A DNA stretch of 64,000 nt from Corynebacterium suedekumii (lineage in GTDB: Bacteria > Actinomycetota > Actinomycetes > Mycobacteriales > Mycobacteriaceae). The stretch is from assembly GCF_030252185.1 (NCBI RefSeq), contig NZ_CP126970.1:1488001-1552000 (forward strand), given 5' to 3'. The notes under the pieces are model-generated. The model saw nothing but the letters and a program-made list of their open reading frames with translations. It had not been told where the DNA came from and made no database searches. A program made the translations under genes and the position numbers. Shown in pieces: positions 18,727-26,903 of this stretch (positions are counted from its first letter, which is position 1; every line of letters begins with the position of its first letter).

Positions 18727-19617
18727 CTAGAGCTGGCTGGACAGCCCGTTGAGGACACCGGACAGCTGGGAGATCTGCTCCTGGCTCAGGGAGGACCCGT
18801 TGGGCAGGGTGATCGTCCCGGGGTTTCCCGGGTTCGCCGGGGTGCCCGGGGTGGTTGCCGGCGGGGGAGTCGTGGCCTGGCCCGGGGTCCACTGACCCCA
18901 GTCGGCGGCGTAGACGTGGTTGAGGTCGCATTCGACGCCACCGACCCGCACCTGGCGGCTCTGCGGCAGCTGGTGGATCGTGGTGCGCGGGTGGATCTTC
19001 CCGCCGGAGCCCCAGTCGTGCATCCAGTAGAAGCTGCCGATGTTGTCGCGGACGGCCCATTCGATGACGTTGTAGTTGCCGTAGACGCCCGTCTGGTAAC
19101 CGGCAGCGGTCAGCGCGACCTGGAAGGCGCGAAGGTAGGGGCGGATCTGGTTGTCGTACTGCGCGCGGGTGGGGTTGTCGTCGATGGCGACGTAGATCGG
19201 TCGACCGGTGGGGCCACCGGCGGCCCGGTGCAGGGCGATGGCCTGCGGGGCGTGGGTGGCGGCACCCGCGGCGCCCTGCAGCCAGTCGGCGGTTCCCGCG
19301 CGACCGAACTGGTAGACCGACGCGGTCTTCAGTCCGTTCGCGGCGTGGTCCCGGGTCTCGGCGAGGGTGACCGGCTTGCCGATCATCCACTCCGCCCCCG
19401 GGCGACGCTGGGACACGTAACGGACGGTGCCCAGGTGGCCGGCGGCGCGGATAGCGGCGCCGGAGGGGACCCCGGCGGAGTAGTCGAGGACGGTGCCCAG
19501 GACCGGGCCGAGGGCGTGGGCCTGGGGGAGATTCGCGCCCACGGTACCCGCGGCGACGGCGACGGCGGCGGAGCGCAGGAAGGTGCGGCGATTGAATGCG
19601 TTATTCACATGGGTCAC
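18727..19617 (-). CDS. Tat-exported DUF1906 (glycoside hydrolase-like) protein
   Basis: 296 residues. NNAFNRRTFLRSAAVAVAAG is a twin-arginine signal (RRTFL). The domain at about 38-235 has the DUF1906/Rv2525c-like (beta/alpha)-barrel features: GTVLDYSAGVPSG, TVRYVSQRRPGAEWMIGK, PIYVAIDDNPTRAQ, YQTGVYGNYNVIEWA and CDLNHVYAADWGQW. A Pro/Gly/Thr linker and a short helical tail (LSQEQISQLSGVLNGLSSQL) follow. Family members act in the cell envelope and are thought to bind or cleave glycans. The start is GTG 19615-19617; GTG 19606-19608 is an alternative with a TAGTGT box upstream. Confidence 0.82.
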   Translation of the reverse strand: MTHVNNAFNRRTFLRSAAVAVAAGTVGANLPQAHALGPVLGTVLDYSAGVPSGAAIRAAGHLGTVRYVSQRRPGAEWMIGKPVTLAETRDHAANGLKTASVYQFGRAGTADWLQGAAGAATHAPQAIALHRAAGGPTGRPIYVAIDDNPTRAQYDNQIRPYLRAFQVALTAAGYQTGVYGNYNVIEWAVRDNIGSFYWMHDWGSGGKIHPRTTIHQLPQSRQVRVGGVECDLNHVYAADWGQWTPGQATTPPPATTPGTPANPGNPGTITLPNGSSLSQEQISQLSGVLNGLSSQL

Positions 19618-19695
19618 ACTAGCAACAGGGGAAACATCCTGCTAGTGGTCCGGAAGGGCAGGAGGGGGAGTGAGGCGGGGCGTCGACAAGCGAAA

Positions 19696-19731
19696 CGCCC
19701 TGGCCCGGGAGGATACTCCCAGGTCAGGGCG
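19696..19731 (-). terminator. Hairpin between the att site and the DUF1906 gene (likely displaced tRNA terminator)
   Basis: CGCCCTG (19696-19702) pairs with CAGGGCG (19725-19731), with an inner GGGAG/CTCCC pairing. It lies 12 nt outside the left att repeat, on the side where the tRNA-Arg 3' end would have been before the island inserted. It probably was that tRNA's terminator, now about 9 kb away. Confidence 0.5.
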
Positions 19732-19742
19732 GTGGAAGTGGT

Positions 19743-19761
19743 GCCCCAGAGAGGAATCGAA
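19743..19761. repeat. Left attachment-site repeat (partial tRNA-Arg 3' end)
   Basis: GCCCCAGAGAGGAATCGAA is identical to the 3' end of the tRNA-Arg at 28717-28735. Identity continues imperfectly for about 8 more bases (TCTCTGAC against CCTCCGAC). This is the copy brought in by, or left at, the distal end of the island. Confidence 0.85.
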
Positions 19762-19795
19762 TCTCTGACGTACTACTGTTTACCTGCAGTTATCG

Positions 19796-20128
19796 TCAAT
19801 TTACCTCGCTTTCCACGACGTTTCCACGATCCTGGGGGAAAGTATCCACTATGGCGTCCAGGTCGGAGTCGAAAAGATGACTGTATTTATCGAGGGTCAT
19901 CTTCGCTGAACTGTGGCCCAATTGGCGCTGGATTACCAGGACATTGGCACCGGCAGAGTGAATCACTGAGGCAGCAGCATGGCGGAGATCGTGGGGGGTG
20001 ACATCGGGGAAAGAGCCGTCGATCTCTTTGCAGGCATCGACCGCAGAGTGCCACCAGGAGCGGCGGCTCGGGGTTGTCACATGTCTGCCGTTCCGATTGG
20101 TCCATAGAAGAGCGGTGGGGCGTTTGTC
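19796..20128 (-). pseudogene. Tyrosine recombinase (phage integrase), C-terminal fragment
   Basis: About 110 codons remain. Reading from the ISL3 end inward gives DKRPTALLWTNRNGRH, TPSRRSWWHSAVDAC, then the catalytic box TPHDLRHAAASVIHSAG (Arg and His), LGHSSAKMTLDKYSHLF (His and the nucleophilic Tyr). The N-terminal domain and first catalytic Arg are missing: the frame is cut exactly at the ISL3 terminus (20129), and the rest is not found beyond that element. The stop lies 35 nt from the left att repeat, the usual place for an integrase. The fragment should be inactive. Confidence 0.88.
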
Positions 20129-21588
20129 GGCTCTTCACGATTTAGAGTGCGTTGATCCTGGCCTGCAGCTGTCCGGAGTGGATCAGGCACCGCAAGATGA
20201 AAGTGGTTGAGGTTTCGGAACCCCAGCGCGATCCCGCGCAAGTGCTCGAGGTGGTCGTTGATGGCCTCGACCGGGCCGTTGGACGCCCCAATGTCGAAGA
20301 AGGCGAGCACGTCATCACGCCGACGCCACAAGGTGCGCCCCAGTTGGGCAAGCTCCTCCAGACCGGCGGGCAGTTCCTTACGCAGGCTGTTGATCACCCT
20401 GCTCATCAGCTTCTTGCCCTCTGCCTTCTGCGGATGCCCGTACGCCGCAATCATGTCCTGGTAAAAAAGCCACGTCACCTCGAGTGCCACGTAAGTCATC
20501 ATCGGTGGCCCACAACATGTCCAGGCGTTGTTTCTGCCGCTGCGTGAGGTAGTTCGTCCTGGTCAACAGCGTGCGACGGTACTTATACAGCGGATCATCT
20601 TTGCGTCCGCGGCGTCCGGTAGTCTCCCGTTGCAGCCGCTGCCGGCACCCGGTGAGCTTCTCAGCCGCCAGATGCACCACATGAAACGGATCCATCACCT
20701 TGGTCGCGTCCGGGAGGACCTGGTCGACGGCGGAAGCGTAGCCGGTGAAGCCGTCCATCGTCACTACCTGCACTTTCTCCCGGAAGCTGGGCTCGCGTTC
20801 CTGCAGCCAGGAGCTCAGTACCTGCGCACTGCGTCCCGGGCGGCTGTCCAGTAGACGGGCAGGCCCCCGCCCATCCACCAGCGGGGTGAGGTCGACGAGG
20901 ATCGTCACCAGATTGGACGGCTGAGCTGGCTTTCGGGTGTGTTTCCAGACGTGCTCATCGACACCGAGGACGCGTACTCCGTCCAGGTGGTGCGGGTCGT
21001 CGTAGACGAGCTGGCGGCAGGCATCGAGTGCGACCTGGTTGACCAGTGCCCAGCCGACACCGAGTGCTTTGGCGGTGGCGGACACAGTCATCCGGTCAAT
21101 GGCCAGGCGCTGCAGGATCCAGCCGGTGACGCGGTGGGTGAGCTTGGATCCGTCATCAGCGCAGTTCAGGGAGGCCTGGAAAATCTTGCGGGGACACGAC
21201 GTGGCTGTACATAGGAACCTGGGGACGCGGACATGCAGGCGGGTGGGCAACCCCACCACGGGCAGGTCGACGAGCCGGCGGAGGGTGTGATCCCGCAGCT
21301 TGCCGGGGTGCCCGCAGTCGGGGCAGGTATCGTGCACCGCTACTGGTGCGGCGTCGATGATGGTGATGGTGCCGGCGTCAGCGGCTCCGGTGATGGTCAG
21401 TCCGATTTCTCCGGTGGGGCAGATGGTATCGGCGACGAGGTTGCCAGTAGTAGGCTGCACAGTAGGGTCCTGGTTCGGTCAGATGATGGTGTGGTAACTC
21501 TCGTCTTGTGCCGGCCAGGACCCCTATATGTTGTGCCACCCCGAACTCCACCCCATGGTCAGCTACGCACTCCGAAACGCGAAGAGCC
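20129..21588 (-). mobile_element. ISL3-family insertion sequence, copy 1 (IS31831-like)
   Basis: 1460 bp with imperfect terminal inverted repeats: left GGCTCTTCACGATTTAGAG, right (reverse complement) GGCTCTTCGCGTTTCGGAG. These resemble the IS31831/IS1207 ends known from Corynebacterium. Flanking octamers CGTTTGTC and CGTTATTA differ, so there is no target duplication and the locus has been rearranged since insertion. The transposase carries two frameshifts. Copy 2 at 26904-28361 is inverted relative to it and clearly diverged in sequence. Confidence 0.85.
20142..21460 (-). pseudogene. ISL3-family transposase, two frameshifts
   Basis: The frame runs intact from 21460 (MQPTTGNLVADTICPTGEIG) through a Cys-rich zinc-finger region (CPDCGHPGK), an HTH (VSATAKALGVGWALVN) and DDE residues (LGVDEHVWKH, MDGFTGY) to LWATDDD near 20490. 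An apparent 1-nt insertion there changes frame (YVALEVTW... continues in the next frame). A second insertion near 20200 separates GFRNL from ILRCLIHSGQLQARINAL. Compared with copy 2 the two products differ at many positions, so they are separate acquisitions. Not functional as sequenced. Confidence 0.85.
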
Positions 21589-21885
21589 CGTTATTAGGGC
21601 GTTCTCGATAGCAGGTTGGGGCTATCCGGGTAGGCCTAACCTGCTATCGAAACCAAGGTGCGAAAGAACACCAGATGGGCTTCATAAGTTCTTCAGGGGC
21701 GCTCTGCCTCCGTTTCTGCTATTTCAGTACCTACTTCGGACACTTCTGAAGCATCAGAGGTCGACCAATGGCGCTCACTCCTGGCGACTTCAATTGTCCT
21801 TTGTCGTCTCCGATCTGAGACTGATTGAGTGAGGCCCGTAGTGTCGGTCGGTAGGGACAGGTTGAGCTAGTTGAGAGGAGGGGTA
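21589..21885. other. 297-bp remnant between the ISL3 and IS3 elements
   Basis: Non-coding and of mixed composition. The only structure seen is a near-perfect inverted repeat with 20-nt arms (21605-21624 and 21631-21650; 18 of 20 pair; loop TCCGGG). No part of the missing integrase N-terminus was recognised here. Confidence 0.6.
21605..21650. repeat. 20-nt-arm inverted repeat in the island
   Basis: TCGATAGCAGGTT (21605-21617) is exactly complementary to AACCTGCTATCGA (21638-21650), and the pairing continues inward with two mismatches to a 6-nt loop. It may be a terminator, a recombination site or the end of a lost element. Confidence 0.7.
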
Positions 21886-21954
21886 GGGTCTGCTGCACGA
21901 TCAGGTGACAACCGAGCAGCCTAATCAGATGGTTGGGCTGGAAGGATGTACACC

Positions 21955-22248
21955 GTGACCAAGCCCTATCCCAAAGAGTTCCGCGATGACGTTGTCCGTG
22001 TCGCACGGAATCGTGAGCCCGGTGTCGAGCTCTCCCAGATCGCCAAGGACTTCGGGGTCCACTTCACTACCCTGTACTCGTGGCTGAAGAAGGCTGACCT
22101 CGAGGACGGTGAAGTGTTGGGCTCGACTCAGGTTCAGTCGGCTGAACTGCGCGACGCCAGGAAGAGGATCCGTCTCTTGGAGCAGGAGAACGAGGTCCTC
22201 CGCCGTGCCGCGGCGTATCTCTCGCAGGCCAATCTGCCGGGAAAATGA
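21955..22248 (+). CDS. IS3-family transposase OrfA (HTH protein)
   Basis: 97 residues. TKPYPKEFRDDVVRVARNRE and VELSQIAKDFGVHFTTLYSW form the helix-turn-helix, and the C-terminal half is a leucine-zipper-like coiled coil (LRDARKRIRLLEQENEVLRR). GTG 21955 is favoured, with GGAAGGA 8 nt upstream; ATG 21946 abuts that sequence. The stop overlaps the orfB start as ATGA, so OrfB is made by translational coupling or frameshifting. Confidence 0.88.
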   Translation: MTKPYPKEFRDDVVRVARNREPGVELSQIAKDFGVHFTTLYSWLKKADLEDGEVLGSTQVQSAELRDARKRIRLLEQENEVLRRAAAYLSQANLPGK

Positions 22249-23147
22249 TGTACCCGCTCGTTCGTGAGTTGGCCGTGGACGGTGTCCCCGTCACGGTGAC
22301 GTGTCGGGTGCTCAATCTTGCTCGCCAGCCCTACTACCGGTGGCTGGCGGACCCGATCACCGATGCAGAGCTGAATGAGGCTTACCGTGCCAATGCCTTG
22401 TTCGACGCCCACCGGGATGATCCCGAGTTCGGCTACCGCTATTTGGTGGATGAGGCCCGCGATCTCGGTCAACCGATGGCAGCGCGCACTGCGTGGCGGA
22501 TCTGCTCAGACAACCGCTGGTGGTCGGTGTTCGGGAAGAAACGCGGCAAGAACGGTAAGAAGCCCGGCCCACCGGTCCACGATGACCTCTGCGCCGTCAC
22601 CGATGAGGAGGGCAGAACCCGGCACGAGTTCAAGGCCGATGGCGCGAACGAATTGTGGATCGGCGATATCACCGAGCACTGGACCAATGAGGGCAAGCTC
22701 TACCTCTGTGCGTTCAAGGATGTCTACTCCAACCGGATCGTGGGGTACTCGATCGATTCGCGGATGAAGTCCCGCCTAGCCGTGGCTGCCCTCAACAACG
22801 CGGTCGCCCGCCGCGGCGACGTGGCCGGCTGCGTGGTCCACACCGACCGCGGGTCTCAGTTCCGTAGCCGGAAATTCGTGCGCGCTCTGGGCATTCACGA
22901 CATGACCGGATCCATGGGCCGCGTCGGTGCGTGCGGGGACAACGCAGCCATGGAGAGCTTCTTCGCACTCCTGCAGAAGAACGTCCTCGACCGCCGCGCA
23001 TGGGCCAGCCGAGAAGAGCTCCGGATCGCCATCGTTACCTGGATCGAGAGGACCTACCACCGACGCCGCAGACAGGACCGCCTAGGCCGCTTGACCCCGA
23101 TCGAGTTCGAGACAATCATGACCACACCAGCCGATCAGGCTGCGTGA
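22245..23147 (+). CDS. IS3-family transposase OrfB (DDE integrase core)
   Basis: 300 residues with an HTH_21-like N-terminal region (residues about 45-95, DPEFGYRYLVDEARDLG) and an rve integrase core. The catalytic triad is D141 (WIGDITEHW), D201 (HTDRGSQF) and E237 (NAAMESFFALLQK), with correct D-x-35-E spacing. The 4-nt overlap with orfA (ATGA, 22245-22248) couples the two. No frame defects were seen, so the element may be active. Confidence 0.92.
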   Translation: MMYPLVRELAVDGVPVTVTCRVLNLARQPYYRWLADPITDAELNEAYRANALFDAHRDDPEFGYRYLVDEARDLGQPMAARTAWRICSDNRWWSVFGKKRGKNGKKPGPPVHDDLCAVTDEEGRTRHEFKADGANELWIGDITEHWTNEGKLYLCAFKDVYSNRIVGYSIDSRMKSRLAVAALNNAVARRGDVAGCVVHTDRGSQFRSRKFVRALGIHDMTGSMGRVGACGDNAAMESFFALLQKNVLDRRAWASREELRIAIVTWIERTYHRRRRQDRLGRLTPIEFETIMTTPADQAA

Positions 23148-23186
23148 CTAACCACTGTCACCTGATCGTGCAGCAGACCCGTACTA

Positions 23187-26100
23187 CTAGCGGGAATCCC
23201 CCATGAGGATGACTTTCGTGGCGGTGATCCGGTCCTCTTCATCTAAATTCTTAACGAGCATCAGCAGGAACTCGGCAGCACTGGGGGTCCCATGCTTCTC
23301 GGCAATTCGGGCGTAGGTGAGGGCCATTACTTCTGGGAGTGGATCGTCGATTTCAGGCAGGTCCTGTATGGCTCCTCGGATACCTTGCACGACGAAGGGT
23401 AACGTATTCGGCCTCAGCCAGGGTTGGGCGAATTGGTGGGTAAGCAGTAACTTCAAGTTCTCGGAAGCACCTTCATTGTCGCTTGCAATGCGTATCAGAC
23501 CGAGCGCGGCTGCCGCTGTCCAGTGGGCAACGCTGGATGGAGAAACCGACGCGCTCCGAGTCATTGCCGTAGTTGCGAAGCGCATACATATTGCGGGGTC
23601 GCGCCAAGAATGCACTCGGGTCAACGCAACTGCGGCGCCTTTGGCCATCCAGCCCTCACGCTCCGCGGCGAGAGTCAGGACGGCGGGGTCAAAGTCCAGA
23701 TCAACATGGCGCCCCACTACTAAACTGGCGCGAATAGACACCTCGAGGCCCGGATCGAGATATTCTTCAGCTTTCAGGGCTGCGAGAAGATCGACTGTGC
23801 CAAAGGTCTGAGCACCTTTTGAGGCGGCGATCTGTCGCAAAGACCTGTCGTCGCACCAGAAAGGGAGTCCCTCGGACAGTGCAAGATCCAGGGCGCTGAG
23901 CCAGGAACCTCCGCGGGCAAAGTCTGCAAATCGTCGGAGAGTTGGCCAACTACGGCGTTCGGAACGTGTAAGAAGCTCGACGACCCTGTTGGCGCGACGA
24001 GAAAGTTCCTCCGCTTCGCCCGGACCGCTCTCGATGGCCAGTGGTTGGTTGTGCTTAGTGTCCCATTGCAGAGTCATAGTCGACTGCATGTTGATACTCC
24101 GTTGGGCGGCGAGCGCGTCACGGAATGCTGCGTCTGTAGTCTCCAAGGCAAAGAATGCGGCTACAAGCTTGTCGGCGACTGTTGCGTCGAGCAGGGTTAG
24201 GGTCGCAACCGCAGACGCGTCGATAACTACGCGGGAGTCGATTGCGGCCTTCGCTGCAGATTGTCCTACTGCTGCCATCGTCGGCAGGTGGCTGTGGATC
24301 AGGCCGACGCCGGTAAGACAGACTTCGACGTAAGTCCGTCGTGCAAGCGCGGTAGTAAAGCCAAGCGGCAGTTCGCCGTGCTCAATCTTCTTTTGAATGT
24401 CCTTGATTGCCGGATCAACGGTTGCGTGGTCCTTTAGGAGGGCCGTTAGGGAGCCAAAGGGGTCGGCCTCATCCAAGGAGATTTTTCGAAAGACCTGGTT
24501 CTCAGGATGCTTATCGGTAAACTCCTTCGTTACTTTGTGTAGTTCGCCGAGGTCCGCTTCAGTCACCTCGCGTTCGTGACGATGTAGCCCACGGTAAATT
24601 TCGGAAAGGAAGACGCCAACGACATCGGCCTCATGCTGCCAATCGCTCATCATCTCCAGGGACCGTTGAACGAACTCGGGGCTGTTATCGTATTCAGCAG
24701 CTAGGCCAATCCAGGTGCGAGCATCAGCGTGATTGCGCGGATCGATTGGTCTGCCTTGATGAGTAAGCGCTCGCCAGGCCTCATGGATATTTCCAGCGCG
24801 GATTAGGCTGTGGACAAGAACCCACCGGACGTCTAGGTTTTCCGGCGCTAGAGTGACCATCTCTCGGGCAATGGCGAGAGAACGACTGAAGTCGCCCTGC
24901 GCTTCGAGTGAAGTGAACTGGATCATTAAAGTATCCAGGCGACCTGCCCAGTTTGATCCACCGAGCGAGAGAGCCGTCGCGGCAACGGCGTAGGCTTTTT
25001 CGTAGTTACCGATGTTCACGTACCGCCCAGCGGCCATCTGCGTCATTAAAGGGTGGCTCCACCGCAAGCCTCCAGATTCAAGTACTGCTGCGGCTTCTTC
25101 GATTTCCCCCTGGGCTGCGAGCTGCTCTGCATAAAGGATTGTGAGCTCTGTAGATTTAGTTGCTCGCACCCTGAGCAAAGCCATGGGGTCTTCGCTACTC
25201 AGCACCTCATGGTGAGTCAAAATTCGTTCGATGGCACTGCTGTACTCCTCGGGCAATGAGTTGAGATCAGGCAGCCCCCTACCGAGGTTTGCCAGCGCAG
25301 AAGCCGTTTGGAGTCGCGATATATCGTCAGGTGCGCAATCCCACGCCCGAAACCAGGCCTCTTCGGCATCCTCCCAACGGTCTTCGTTGGATGCCTCCCA
25401 GCCATCGACCGTGTAAGAGATGAATGGATTGTCGAGTGTATCGGCGATAGTTCGAGCCTGTTCGAAGCGGCCCATAGTGGCCGCAAGGATGGCAGACTGC
25501 TCTCGCAGCCTTTCGTCACGGGCTTCATGCGGCAGCGCCACCCCGTCAGGCGCCTCCTGCGTCAAACGCCACGCCTGGTCTGTGTTAGTAGCAAGCACAG
25601 AGGCCTTCACAGCCACGAGAATTGGTGCAACGCTGTCGCCTAGCCAGATACGTCGCGAGTCGCGGACTTGGACCGCCAAGTTAAAAGCTTGGGCGAAATC
25701 ATCCAGCGGATGATCGCTCAGCCTATGGTATCCGCGGGTCATTAAAGCTTCGGCTGTCCGCAAGGTGTTGCCGCTACCCTCAGGTTGAGCAACGGCAGCA
25801 GCCTTTCCGATAGCGATGGCGCGGTTAAAATCGCCTTGTCCGGTCACGGCCGCAGCCTGAAGGACAGCCCTGAAGGCTTTATCATCAGGTTTTTCAGAGT
25901 CCCAAGCATCGAGAATCTGCTCGGCCTTCACGTACTCACCCTGCTCGATCGCTTCACAAGCTTCAGCGATCGGATGTTTTGGGATCGAGCGGCTCCATAA
26001 TTCACGCGCACGAGCCGAGGCTTCCGGCGTGGCGGTACCGACCATCAAGCCTGCACGTGCCCACCAGTATGAAGCTGAGCCACCCGCCTCTACTCCCTTT

Positions 26101-26789
26101 GTGATGAACTGTAGAGCAGACTCCTCTGCGCCATAGTCGGCGGCTACACAAGCAAACCAACACCAGACCTCAGCCGGAGCACCAGACATGGCAGCTGGCG
26201 GTGTACCACCCCACTGCATCAGAAGGGCATGGCGGTCACGCTCTTTGGTCAGGGTGATGACTAGTCCACGGAATGCACTCCACTGGGCGGCAATTTCTCG
26301 AGCTGTCTCAGCGCGCCATGGATGCAACTTCTCTATAGCATTAACGAACGCGACCTCATCGCCGCTAGCAGTGAGCAATTCCCGCTGCTGGTGGGCACTA
26401 GATTCAAAGGCGTTTTCTAGACGACGCGTTTGAGCCAGTCGAGCCTCCCCCTCAGGCATTAGTCGCAATAATTCGTCTTGGACGAGATCTATAATTCGTG
26501 CCACGACTGCACTCATGTCCGGTCCCGTCGGTTTAACTTCACGGGAAAGCCGGTCTGCAAATTCTTGAAGCGCTTGAGGGTCTCCCGAAGCAATGGCACT
26601 ACGCGTGTCGGCGTCCTTCAACAACGAACTCAGTTTCAGCCATTTGACTAGAATCTCTTCTTTTTTGGCAGTCTTGACTACCATTCGAGCTACGCGAAAT
26701 CGTTGGATAGGCTTCGCGAGAATCTTAAAGATCGGCTTACCTGCTAGGCTACCGGCGTCTTTCACCGCAGTTGCGGCTAGAGGATCCAT
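23187..26789 (-). CDS. Large TPR-repeat protein with C-terminal PIN-like nuclease domain (candidate defence effector)
   Basis: 1200 residues from ATG 26787-26789; AAGGAG lies 7 nt upstream (a TTG one codon earlier is possible). Residues 1-170 are helical and basic (KILAKPIQRFRVARMVVKTA). About 205-720 are TPR-like helical pairs, for example SYWWARAGLMVG, AFRAVLQAAAVTGQGDFNRA, EEAWFRAWDCAPDD, YVNIGNYEKAYAVAATA. About 850-1005 look like a PIN domain: SRVVIDASAVATLTLLD with Asp near 857, then PFWCDDRSLRQIAASKGAQ and TFGTVDLLAAL with Asp near 980, 981 and 1000. A helical C-terminal region follows. PIN domains are metal-dependent RNases. Codon use is less GC-rich than the host. It is the only cargo gene in the island. 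A phage-defence or conflict role is inference. Confidence 0.75.
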   Translation of the reverse strand: MDPLAATAVKDAGSLAGKPIFKILAKPIQRFRVARMVVKTAKKEEILVKWLKLSSLLKDADTRSAIASGDPQALQEFADRLSREVKPTGPDMSAVVARIIDLVQDELLRLMPEGEARLAQTRRLENAFESSAHQQRELLTASGDEVAFVNAIEKLHPWRAETAREIAAQWSAFRGLVITLTKERDRHALLMQWGGTPPAAMSGAPAEVWCWFACVAADYGAEESALQFITKGVEAGGSASYWWARAGLMVGTATPEASARARELWSRSIPKHPIAEACEAIEQGEYVKAEQILDAWDSEKPDDKAFRAVLQAAAVTGQGDFNRAIAIGKAAAVAQPEGSGNTLRTAEALMTRGYHRLSDHPLDDFAQAFNLAVQVRDSRRIWLGDSVAPILVAVKASVLATNTDQAWRLTQEAPDGVALPHEARDERLREQSAILAATMGRFEQARTIADTLDNPFISYTVDGWEASNEDRWEDAEEAWFRAWDCAPDDISRLQTASALANLGRGLPDLNSLPEEYSSAIERILTHHEVLSSEDPMALLRVRATKSTELTILYAEQLAAQGEIEEAAAVLESGGLRWSHPLMTQMAAGRYVNIGNYEKAYAVAATALSLGGSNWAGRLDTLMIQFTSLEAQGDFSRSLAIAREMVTLAPENLDVRWVLVHSLIRAGNIHEAWRALTHQGRPIDPRNHADARTWIGLAAEYDNSPEFVQRSLEMMSDWQHEADVVGVFLSEIYRGLHRHEREVTEADLGELHKVTKEFTDKHPENQVFRKISLDEADPFGSLTALLKDHATVDPAIKDIQKKIEHGELPLGFTTALARRTYVEVCLTGVGLIHSHLPTMAAVGQSAAKAAIDSRVVIDASAVATLTLLDATVADKLVAAFFALETTDAAFRDALAAQRSINMQSTMTLQWDTKHNQPLAIESGPGEAEELSRRANRVVELLTRSERRSWPTLRRFADFARGGSWLSALDLALSEGLPFWCDDRSLRQIAASKGAQTFGTVDLLAALKAEEYLDPGLEVSIRASLVVGRHVDLDFDPAVLTLAAEREGWMAKGAAVALTRVHSWRDPAICMRFATTAMTRSASVSPSSVAHWTAAAALGLIRIASDNEGASENLKLLLTHQFAQPWLRPNTLPFVVQGIRGAIQDLPEIDDPLPEVMALTYARIAEKHGTPSAAEFLLMLVKNLDEEDRITATKVILMGDSR

Positions 26790-26903
26790 CAATTTGCTCC
26801 TTCATCTGACCGCCCCTCGTTCTTCCCGGGGACCCGATGATTGAAGGTCCTCGGTTTCAGCGTTGCGGATCGAAAGGCGTTGATCCACTCGTCTAAGATA
26901 ACT

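Larger units (their letters stand above)
21886..23180 (+). mobile_element. IS3-family insertion sequence, apparently intact
   Basis: 1295 bp. The 25-bp terminal repeats (21886-21910 and 23156-23180) are perfect inverted copies, starting GGGTCTGCTGCACGATCAGG. A 3-bp duplication GTA flanks it (21883-21885 and 23181-23183), the size usual for IS3 elements. Two overlapping frames, orfA and orfB, encode the transposase. The clean ends and target duplication suggest a recent insertion into the older island. Confidence 0.93.

Noticed and set aside
20077..20502. Separate small gene in the ISL3 copy 1 region
   Set aside because: Its residues (EVTWLFYQDMIAAYGHP, ALGFRNL) align with the C-terminal half of the ISL3 transposase in copy 2; it is the frameshifted remainder of one gene.
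21731..22006. Minus-strand frame spanning the left end of the IS3 element
   Set aside because: It crosses the IS boundary and lacks motifs or a ribosome-binding site.
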